Source: a virus
IMG/VR virus record: IMGVR_UViG_3300021376_000252
Location: 1 to 29,714 of that record
Reading direction: 5' to 3' (one strand)
DNA length: 29,714 nucleotides
The notes under the pieces were generated by a model. It worked only from the letters and a program-made list of their open reading frames with translations. It did no database searches and was not told the origin of the DNA. This document shows, piece after piece, positions 1 through 4,710 of this stretch; within the stretch, counting starts at the first letter, position 1, and each line of letters begins with the position of its first letter. Both the position numbers and the translations under genes were made by a program.

Positions 1-11
1 AGAATTACAGC

Positions 12-173
12 ATGAACAAACAACCCATGACCCACGAACAACTGCTCGCCACCGTGATGGCAGAATACACCGCCAAGATCAACGCAGAGGAGAAGATCCG
101 CCAGGAGATCCGCCAAGGCATCCGCCCCATCCCTGCTCCGACCACCACCTGGAACATCAGCGACAGACACTAG
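12..173 (+). CDS. small hypothetical protein, 53 aa, GC-rich block
   Basis: This short ORF starts with ATG at 12 and ends with TAG at 171-173. The protein begins MNKQPMTHEQLLATVMAEYT and ends TTTWNISDRH. The middle part (about residues 8-38) is rich in E, K, Q, R and I and reads as an amphipathic helix; the tail contains a proline-rich patch (PIPAP). There is no signal peptide or membrane segment. A strong hairpin with a T-run follows within 10 bases, which supports a real transcription unit ending here. A second ATG six codons in (residue 6) is an alternative start. I do not recognise the family. The base composition is much richer in GC than the structural genes downstream. Its promoter would lie outside the window. 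Confidence 0.6.
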   Translation: MNKQPMTHEQLLATVMAEYTAKINAEEKIRQEIRQGIRPIPAPTTTWNISDRH

Positions 174-179
174 GGCACA

Positions 180-201
180 GGGGGCACACTGCCCCCTTTT
201 T
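180..201 (+). terminator. rho-independent terminator
   Basis: The sequence shows a 7-bp GC stem (180-186 GGGGGCA pairing with 190-196 TGCCCCC), a 3-base loop and then five Ts (197-201). It sits 6 bases after the stop of the 53-residue ORF. The next -10 box starts almost at once (204), so it would insulate the two units. Confidence 0.8.
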
Positions 202-203
202 CG

Positions 204-212
204 TGCTATGAT
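204..212 (+). promoter_or_regulatory. extended -10 promoter (TGC-TATGAT)
   Basis: TGC followed by TATGAT matches an extended -10 box for a host sigma-70 type polymerase. No -35 hexamer is visible, because the preceding terminator stem occupies that space. Start of transcription would be near 219, giving a leader of about 30 bases before the ATG at 249. The leader contains a small hairpin (232-236 with 243-247). Confidence 0.4.
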
Positions 213-248
213 TCAGGAGACAACCAAACGAGGGGCAGGGTCGCCCCG

Positions 249-455
249 ATGACGCAAACGGTCGCCACTCCCCCTGCCAACCCATGGGCAGCAAGGATGG
301 GCTCTACCTTCATCCTAGCACGGCGGCGCCGCCTCCCTCAAATCGTGTGCCACCTGGTGAACTGGTTGCAGACCCTCGACAGCGACCCCAAATGGTCTAG
401 GATACGTTCAAGCAGGGGGGGCAACCCCAACCACTCCCCTGCCCCCAGACAATGA
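249..455 (+). CDS. hypothetical protein, 68 aa, uncertain
   Basis: The ORF starts MTQTVATPPANPWAARMGST and has a basic patch ARRRR near residues 24-28. The GGGG/GGCAGGG-rich leader offers several G-rich stretches but no clean Shine-Dalgarno at the right distance. The last 17 or so codons run through what looks like the promoter and hairpin leader of the next gene, so the C-terminus may be read-through of regulatory DNA. The stop TGA (453-455) overlaps the next ATG (452) as ATGA, an arrangement typical of translational coupling, which argues that the gene is real. Long open frames arise easily in GC-rich DNA, so I stay undecided. No family recognised. Confidence 0.42.
   Translation: MTQTVATPPANPWAARMGSTFILARRRRLPQIVCHLVNWLQTLDSDPKWSRIRSSRGGNPNHSPAPRQ
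398..442 (+). promoter_or_regulatory. TAGGAT -10 box plus leader hairpin
   Basis: TAGGAT (398-403), followed by A, resembles a cyanobacterial -10 box. About 9 bases later a 7-bp stem forms between 412-418 (GCAGGGG) and 436-442 (CCCCTGC). The ATG at 452 follows 9 bases after the hairpin. The layout (-10 box, short spacer, G-run, C-run, ATG) repeats at 736-798. No -35 box is evident. The promoter lies inside the preceding ORF, so either that ORF is spurious at its end or the promoter is internal. Confidence 0.35.
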
Positions 456-733
456 CTAAGATCATCCCGTCCTCTCGCTTCGCTGCTCTGCTGGGTGACG
501 CCGAGCGGGTCGCTCAGATCCTGATCAACCGCCCCCAGGTGATCGGCGGTTTCCGTGCTGCCCTGCTGCTGAACCTCGCCCAGACCAACCGCCAGGGGCG
601 CCGTGCCCTCCAGTCCTGTGCCAGGGCAGCGAACCGCCACCATGTAGCGGGGAACTTCAACGACCGCGTGTTCAACAAGGCAAGCACCCAGCGCCTCGCC
701 ATGTGGGCACAGGATCGCCCATCCGCCGTTTGA
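452..733 (+). CDS. hypothetical protein, 93 aa
   Basis: The protein starts MTKIIPSSRFAALLGDAERV. It is mostly helical by composition (many A, L, R, Q, N), with a basic middle (residues about 47-62, RQGRRALQSCARAANRH) and no membrane segment or signal peptide. The ATG at 452 overlaps the upstream stop. Its own -10 box and a hairpin leader lie just upstream, so it can probably be expressed independently. High GC and NNC/NNG codons separate it sharply from the AT-rich structural genes. Two antisense ORFs cover the same DNA but have less plausible composition. I do not recognise a family and assign no function; a basic helical protein of this size could bind nucleic acid, but that is only a guess. 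Confidence 0.62.
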   Translation: MTKIIPSSRFAALLGDAERVAQILINRPQVIGGFRAALLLNLAQTNRQGRRALQSCARAANRHHVAGNFNDRVFNKASTQRLAMWAQDRPSAV

Positions 734-735
734 CC

Positions 736-772
736 TGCTAGGATAGCAGCAACGGGGGGCACACCACCCCCC
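736..772 (+). promoter_or_regulatory. extended -10 (TGC-TAGGAT) plus G6/C6 leader hairpin
   Basis: TGC-TAGGAT (736-744) begins three bases after the stop of the 93-residue ORF. A 6-bp all-GC stem follows (754-759 with 767-772, loop CACACCA). There is no T-run after the stem, so it is a leader structure rather than a clear terminator, although it could attenuate transcription. The gene starts at 798. Confidence 0.4.
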
Positions 773-797
773 ACCCAACCCATTCTCTTCTCAAACC

Positions 798-1076
798 ATG
801 CCTTCCTTCGTTATCAACGCCGACCCGATCTATCGTTCCTTCAGTGTTGACGAGTCAAGCGCAATCGCCAACGTGGAGATTGATGGCACCTTTGTAGAGA
901 TCATCTTCCAGAGCAACACCGAGAAGGCGTATCTGTTCAGCGCCAGTGATCGCTTCGTCGCCTATCTTTGCGCCGTGATTCAGTCACCAGATCTGCTGGG
1001 ATATTCCCTCGGTTCAGTGATAGCGAAAGCACGCAAGAATGGCGATCTGAATTACATCGAGGACCTCGACAGTTAG
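798..1076 (+). CDS. hypothetical protein, 92 aa, faintly KTSC-like
   Basis: The protein starts MPSFVINADPIYRSFSVDES. Its pattern is beta strands (IANVEIDGTFVEIIF), an aromatic patch (KAYLFSASDRF), then a helix ending SVIAKARKNGDL. This order (strand, F/Y-rich strand, helix, I..A...G.L) recalls the small KTSC-type domain found in phages and bacteria, but the hallmark residues are not clear and I hold the match at low confidence. The gene has its own promoter and hairpin leader and is the last of the GC-rich block; a 7-bp hairpin follows at 1088-1105. GC content is intermediate between the upstream block and the AT-rich region. Confidence 0.65.
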   Translation: MPSFVINADPIYRSFSVDESSAIANVEIDGTFVEIIFQSNTEKAYLFSASDRFVAYLCAVIQSPDLLGYSLGSVIAKARKNGDLNYIEDLDS

Positions 1077-1087
1077 TAACACTTAGC

Positions 1088-1105
1088 GGGGGCGATTGCG
1101 CCCCC
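1088..1105 (+). other. GC hairpin after the 92-aa gene, possible terminator
   Basis: A 7-bp stem forms between 1088-1094 (GGGGGCG) and 1099-1105 (CGCCCCC) with a 4-base loop. It lies 11 bases after a stop codon, but the DNA after it (CAAAGTATTC) has no T-run. It may act as a weak terminator, as mRNA 3'-end protection, or as the leader hairpin of a lost cassette. Confidence 0.5.
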
Positions 1106-1106
1106 C

Positions 1107-1309
1107 AAAGTATTCTTGTTGCGAAACAGTTAGTATAAAGAATAGAACAGTAAATTTTCGTTGATGGTGTAACGAATTGGATCGCCAAGCGGGTCCCATA
1201 TTTGACCCTCTCTAACCTACAAAAGTATCCAGACGATCGATAAATATTCTTTAGGATCCCTATTTCAAAAAAAATTCCCCCCAAAAAATTTTACCCCAGA
1301 AGTCGTATT
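1107..1309. other. gene-free spacer with weak hairpin, compositional boundary
   Basis: I see no convincing gene here. The spacer marks the change from GC-rich to AT-rich DNA. It contains a possible hairpin (1191-1195 GGGTC with 1204-1208 GACCC, 8-base loop), a late promoter (1239-1246) and A-rich and C-rich tracts just before the gene at 1310. The antisense frame crossing it has no supporting signals. Confidence 0.5.
1239..1246 (+). promoter_or_regulatory. T4-type late promoter (GATAAATA)
   Basis: The sequence GATAAATA fits the NATAAATA late promoter that T4-like phages use with a phage sigma factor (gp55) and sliding clamp. It lies in non-coding DNA 63 bases before the ATG at 1310 and would drive the cluster 1310-2016. 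Confidence 0.55.
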
Positions 1310-1549
1310 ATGCAACATCGAATCACTCATAAAACAAAAGACGGCACATTGAAAGAACAAGTATTTGATGATTTCAATGAATTTGCCGATAAAATTCAAG
1401 ACGTAGCAATGGATTATTATGCAGGCAATTTAGAGGTCGGCAATTTAGACGTTGAGACCATTTACACCAATATGATTAGAAAGGAGAAAGTCACTGATGG
1501 ATATAGTGGATTTGAAGGAAACATTGATTTACTTACAGAAGAAGATTGA
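1310..1549 (+). CDS. hypothetical protein, 79 aa, first gene of late cluster
   Basis: The protein begins MQHRITHKTKDGTLKEQVFD. A basic N-terminal 17 residues is followed by a strongly acidic remainder ending LLTEED. No motif is recognised. The gene is the first AT-rich gene after the compositional boundary and lies downstream of a GATAAATA late promoter. Its last 53 bases overlap the next gene in another frame. No strong Shine-Dalgarno is visible in front of the ATG. Its position beside a PAAR-like and gp25 gene suggests a baseplate accessory or assembly role, but that rests on context alone. Confidence 0.65.
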   Translation: MQHRITHKTKDGTLKEQVFDDFNEFADKIQDVAMDYYAGNLEVGNLDVETIYTNMIRKEKVTDGYSGFEGNIDLLTEED

Positions 1550-1688
1550 ACATCTTGAAGCAGAAGTAGCAGGGTTAAAAATTCCTGAGTTGATGTATAA
1601 ACGCCCTGGAAAAGAAGAACATGAAAACATTGCAGATTTTTTAAATGATGTCGAGATCCGTTTACAAAAGTTAGAATCAAATGACTAA
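1497..1688 (+). CDS. small coiled-coil protein, 63 aa
   Basis: The start ATG at 1497 is chosen because AAGGAG (1481-1486), one of the clearest Shine-Dalgarno sites in the window, lies 10 bases upstream, even though both lie inside the preceding gene. Residues 5-27 (LKETLIYLQKKIEHLEAEVAGL) show heptad spacing of L/I/V and read as a coiled coil. A short loop follows (PELMYKRPGKEEH), then a second helix (IADFLNDVEIRLQKLE). It overlaps the next gene by 8 bases. I do not recognise a family; a small helical-hairpin protein could be an assembly chaperone or a minor baseplate component. Confidence 0.65.
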   Translation: MDIVDLKETLIYLQKKIEHLEAEVAGLKIPELMYKRPGKEEHENIADFLNDVEIRLQKLESND

Positions 1689-2016
1689 ACCGATTGCAAT
1701 ATTTTTTGGAGTTGACAGTGGCGGTCAAGGTTTTTGTAATACGCAACCCGCTCCACTAAAAGCAAAAACCGAAGTAAAAAATACAGTATTTGCAAACAAA
1801 TCTGCAGTAATGGTTAACGGTGATGTATTGACTCCTGCTCCTGGAATCACGATACCAATTCCAGTTCCCGTTCCTTGCCAAAGTCCACGAATTGCTGTCG
1901 CCACAAGCAAGAAAGTGTTTGTAAATAAAAAAAACGTAGCATTACAATTAGATATTTTAAATTCTGCAAATAAAATTAATATTCCAAAAGGTGCGCCAAA
2001 CGTGGTTGCATCTTGA
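1681..2016 (+). CDS. PAAR-like protein, candidate tail spike tip (T4 gp5.4 position)
   Basis: The 111-residue protein has two similar halves: VFANKSAVMVNGDV (about residues 37-50) and VFVNKKNVALQLD (about 78-90). This fits the PAAR/DUF4150 pattern of a strand (V F x N) followed by V..gD turns, which builds the sharp cone capping contractile-tail spikes. A proline-rich link (PGITIPIPVPVP) separates the halves. The length is similar to T4 gp5.4. The N-terminus includes GGQGFC, with one cysteine there and another after the proline stretch (C64 or so), possible metal ligands. Location just before gp25 and gp6 supports a baseplate hub or spike role. The repeated-half pattern is what I see; the PAAR identity is an inference at moderate confidence. 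Confidence 0.6.
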   Translation: MTKPIAIFFGVDSGGQGFCNTQPAPLKAKTEVKNTVFANKSAVMVNGDVLTPAPGITIPIPVPVPCQSPRIAVATSKKVFVNKKNVALQLDILNSANKINIPKGAPNVVAS

Positions 2017-2022
2017 AAAGTA

Positions 2023-2031
2023 TGGTATAAT
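2023..2031 (+). promoter_or_regulatory. extended -10 promoter (TGG-TATAAT)
   Basis: TGG directly before a perfect TATAAT is an extended -10 box recognised by host sigma-70. No good -35 box at 16-18 bases is present. It lies between a stop (2014-2016) and the ATG at 2055 and differs from the late-type promoters around it, so the basic peptide is probably expressed at another time. Confidence 0.6.
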
Positions 2032-2054
2032 ATATAAGTTCAGATGAAAAAACT

Positions 2055-2198
2055 ATGGCAAAGCGTCCCTCATTTACAACTAAAGTAGTTGTCGAATCAA
2101 AACCCAAATCAACCCGTCAGGGTATGGGGAAAAATACGAAGTATTCTGCAACCAGTAGAAACGTAGCTCGCAAAAAATATAGAGGTCAAGGAAAATAA
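2055..2198 (+). CDS. 47-aa strongly basic protein
   Basis: The ORF reads MAKRPSFTTKVVVESKPKST, then RQGMGKNTKYSATSRNVARK, then KYRGQGK. It has 14 K/R and a single acidic residue, so a net charge of about +13, no hydrophobic segment, and many G, S and T. Such composition is typical of small nucleic-acid or ribosome-binding proteins. It has its own sigma-70 type promoter (2023-2031) and a clean terminator (2207-2231), an arrangement none of its neighbours shares. A competing ATG at 2044 in another frame gives only 14 codons. I believe similar short proteins occur in other cyanophages but cannot verify that here, and no function is assigned. Confidence 0.7.
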   Translation: MAKRPSFTTKVVVESKPKSTRQGMGKNTKYSATSRNVARKKYRGQGK

Positions 2199-2206
2199 TT
2201 ATACAG

Positions 2207-2231
2207 CGGCATCTTATGGTGCCGTTTTTTT
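2207..2231 (+). terminator. rho-independent terminator
   Basis: The stem 2207-2211 (CGGCA) pairs with 2220-2224 (TGCCG), extendable by a G-T and an A-T pair, followed by seven Ts (2225-2231). It closes the basic-peptide unit. A second weaker hairpin (2234-2239 AAAGGG with 2248-2253 CCCTTT) follows directly. Confidence 0.75.
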
Positions 2232-2286
2232 GTAAAGGGATAGCAACCCCTTTAAAAGTTCTGTTTAATCTTTAAGGAAAAAACAG

Positions 2287-2487
2287 ATGGCAAATTCAAA
2301 AATTGATATTGGTGAGGAATTTAAAAAATCGGGGATGACTCTGATATCAGATCCTGCAAGTGATCTTCTTTTAAAAAAAGCAAGTATTATGAAGCATACG
2401 ACTCCACCTAAAGATCGTTTATCTAGACCTTGTGGAGGAATTGACGGGTTTGATGATTTTGTGGAAAGATTTGAAGAAGGTACATAA
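2287..2487 (+). CDS. hypothetical protein, 66 aa, upstream of gp25
   Basis: The protein starts MANSKIDIGEEFKKSGMTLI. AAGGA (2274-2278) lies 8 bases before the ATG and supports this start. The first half is helical and charged; the second half has a T-P-P/R-P-C-G-G stretch and a C-terminal acidic helix (DDFVERFEEGT). No family is recognised. Its stop TAA is contained inside the late promoter of gp25, so it is tightly packed against the baseplate wedge genes and may be a small baseplate-associated or regulatory protein. Confidence 0.65.
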   Translation: MANSKIDIGEEFKKSGMTLISDPASDLLLKKASIMKHTTPPKDRLSRPCGGIDGFDDFVERFEEGT

Positions 2488-2490
2488 ATA
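2483..2490 (+). promoter_or_regulatory. T4-type late promoter for gp25-gp6 (CATAAATA)
   Basis: CATAAATA fits NATAAATA and lies 19 bases before the GTG of gp25. The TAA at 2485-2487 is also the stop codon of the 66-residue gene. It probably drives gp25, gp6 and the giant gene after them, since no other promoter is seen until 13198. Confidence 0.6.
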
Positions 2491-2509
2491 ACAATAAACT
2501 TCTTTAGTT

Positions 2510-2902
2510 GTGGTACAGGTTCAGACATTTAAAGACCTAAATGTAACTTTCAAATCACACCCAGTTACTGGGGATTTGATTGTCAGTAAAAATGAAGCTG
2601 CAATTAAGCAAGCAGTTACTAATTTACTACTTACAAATAAGGGTGAGAGATTTTTCAACAATCAACTGGGATCATCAATTTCAACATTTTTATTTGAACC
2701 ACTTGATGTTGGTACTGCAGCAATTATCAATTCTAATATAACAGAGGTGTTGAAAAAGTATGAACCTCGTATTAAAATAATAGCACTTGATACAACTCCT
2801 AATTATGACGATAATGGATTTGACGTTCAACTTGACTTTGAAATTATTGGTAGAGAAGACGGAACATTTAGTATCAATTTTTTCCTAGAGAGAACTCGGT
2901 AA
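2510..2902 (+). CDS. 25: baseplate wedge subunit gp25
   Basis: This 130-residue protein matches T4 gp25 (132 residues) in length and in its signature: an N-terminal region with HPVTGDLIVSKNEAAIKQAV, the GERFFNNQLGS motif (about 46-56), and the conserved E-P-R triad (residues 85-87, in KKYEPRIKI), which is the mark of the gp25/lysozyme-like family. In T4-like tails gp25 sits in the inner wedge and starts sheath assembly. GTG at 2510 is the only possible start: an in-frame stop lies at 2495-2497 and no upstream start codon occurs after it. There is no visible Shine-Dalgarno and the leader from the late promoter would be very short. The next gene follows without a gap. Confidence 0.93.
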   Translation: MVQVQTFKDLNVTFKSHPVTGDLIVSKNEAAIKQAVTNLLLTNKGERFFNNQLGSSISTFLFEPLDVGTAAIINSNITEVLKKYEPRIKIIALDTTPNYDDNGFDVQLDFEIIGREDGTFSINFFLERTR

Positions 2903-4705
2903 ATGCCATACGCACAAGTAGCAAATTTAGAATATAGTCAAATCAAAACTGCGTTAAAAGAGTATTTGAGATCTCATACAGATTTCACTGATTTTGATTT
3001 TGAAGGTTCTGTGTGGAGTAATTTACTTGACGTTCTTGCATATAATACGTATTATACTGCATTTAACACTAATATGGTGGTAAATGAGTTATTCCTAGAT
3101 TCTGCGACGTTAAGAGACAATGTAATTTCCATTGCGAAGCAACTAGGGTATAAACCAAAATCTAAAGTTGCTGCTGAAGCAGTACTTAGTTTCAATGTTA
3201 TTTTTACTGGTGGTACGATACCATCTACAATTTTATTGAAAAGAGGAACTGGATTTATTACAAATTATGATAATAAATTATATCAGTTTGTTGTTCTTGA
3301 TGATGTTAAAAAAGTTGTAACTGGTACAACTTCATTGTTCGAAAATATAAAATTTTATGAGGGGTCTGTAATCACTGATAATTACATTGTTAATACAGCA
3401 TTACAGAATCAAAGATTTATACTTAACAATCCTGGAATTGATACAAATTCAATTATTGTAAAGGTGTATGGTTCGAGTTTGAATTCAACATTTGAGTATT
3501 ACAACCCAGTAGACACTATTTTAGATTTGACGCCAACCACAAAGGGTTATTTTATAAACGAAATTGAAGACGAGCGTTATGAAATTTTCTTTGGAGATGG
3601 AATTTTAGGTCGAGGTTTGCAGAATGGGGAAGCTGTTGAGATTTCATACTTAGTAACAAGCGGATCAAGCACGAATGGCGCAAAAACATTTACATTCAAT
3701 GGTGTGCTGCTTGACGAGGATGGAAATAATTATATAACCGTAGTTAATAATGTTTCAACAGTTTCCGCAGCAAGCGGAGGTGCTGACATTGAATCTATCT
3801 CAAAGATTAAATATAATGCGCCAAAGTTTTATAGTACACAAAATCGTGCAGTAACAGCAACAGATTATGCTGCCATTGTACGTAACATTTATCCTGCAAT
3901 TTCAGACATTATTGTATTTGGTGGCGAGGACGCAAAACCACCAGAATATGGCAAAGTAAAAATTGCAATTAAACCAGAGAATGCTGCTTCTTTATCTCTG
4001 TTTACAAAAAATAAAATCATTACTTCTCTGAAATCATATTCTGTTGGTTCCGTTATACCAGAAATTGTAAACCCATCAATTTTGTATATTGAATTAACAT
4101 CTGGTATTTTTTATAATAGCAAAGTAACAACGGCATCGCCAGAAACTATTCGCAAAAAAGTAATTACTGGAGTTGAATCCTATATTGCTACAGCAGACAT
4201 TGAAAAGTTTGGTGGTAAGTTTAGATATAGTAAAATGGTTGGTGTAATAGATGACGCCGATCGTTCAATTAATTCTAACCGCACAACGGTTATGATGCGT
4301 AAGGATTTTTATCCTGGAATCAACTCTACATATTTTTATGAGTTGTGTTTTAATAATATGTTTGATTATGATGGCGACGTATCTCCAGTAATGTCATCGA
4401 CTGGGTTTGTTGTCAGTGAATATCCAACATTTACAGTATATTTGGAGGATAGAGGCGGTAAAATCATCCTATATAGATTAGATTCTTTAACTGGCGATAA
4501 AATAATTGTCAATGATTTTGTTGGCGATATTAAGTATGATTCTGGCGAGATTATGCTTTACGATCTAACAATTATTAAGGGTAGTTTTTTTGATAATAAA
4601 ATAGAAGTTAGAGTGAGACCAAAATATAATGATATTGTTGCATTAAGAGAGATGTATCTTGATGTTGATATCACAAATAGTAAATTTACTGCACTTCAAG
4701 AGTAA
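2903..4705 (+). CDS. 6: baseplate wedge subunit gp6
   Basis: The 600-residue protein is close to T4 gp6 (660) in length. Family features seen are: an N-terminal helical region containing LLDVLAYNTYYTAFNTNMVV, NELFLDSATLRDNVISIAKQ and LGYKP; a beta region with FFGDGILGRGLQNGE (about 229-243); NRAVTATDYAAIVRN (from residue 314); and GGEDAKPPEYGKVKIAIKP (about 341-359). These are the hallmarks of the gp6/gpJ baseplate family. gp6 dimers clamp neighbouring wedges and form the inner iris of the baseplate that opens on contraction. The ATG immediately follows the gp25 stop, so the two are probably translationally coupled. No anomalies. Confidence 0.93.
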   Translation: MPYAQVANLEYSQIKTALKEYLRSHTDFTDFDFEGSVWSNLLDVLAYNTYYTAFNTNMVVNELFLDSATLRDNVISIAKQLGYKPKSKVAAEAVLSFNVIFTGGTIPSTILLKRGTGFITNYDNKLYQFVVLDDVKKVVTGTTSLFENIKFYEGSVITDNYIVNTALQNQRFILNNPGIDTNSIIVKVYGSSLNSTFEYYNPVDTILDLTPTTKGYFINEIEDERYEIFFGDGILGRGLQNGEAVEISYLVTSGSSTNGAKTFTFNGVLLDEDGNNYITVVNNVSTVSAASGGADIESISKIKYNAPKFYSTQNRAVTATDYAAIVRNIYPAISDIIVFGGEDAKPPEYGKVKIAIKPENAASLSLFTKNKIITSLKSYSVGSVIPEIVNPSILYIELTSGIFYNSKVTTASPETIRKKVITGVESYIATADIEKFGGKFRYSKMVGVIDDADRSINSNRTTVMMRKDFYPGINSTYFYELCFNNMFDYDGDVSPVMSSTGFVVSEYPTFTVYLEDRGGKIILYRLDSLTGDKIIVNDFVGDIKYDSGEIMLYDLTIIKGSFFDNKIEVRVRPKYNDIVALREMYLDVDITNSKFTALQE

Positions 4706-4710
4706 TATAG

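Noticed and set aside
338-778. Antisense ORFs (146 and 89 residues) over the GC-rich small genes
   Set aside because: They overlap better supported + strand genes, have no promoter or ribosome site, and long antisense frames are expected in GC-rich DNA.
937-1284. Antisense ORF of 115 residues across the spacer
   Set aside because: Composition is odd (C-, R- and S-rich), it runs through the end of a + strand gene and hairpin, and no signals support it.
2044-2088. 14-codon ORF starting at the upstream ATG before the basic peptide
   Set aside because: It is very short, in another frame from the 47-residue gene, and has no ribosome site of its own.
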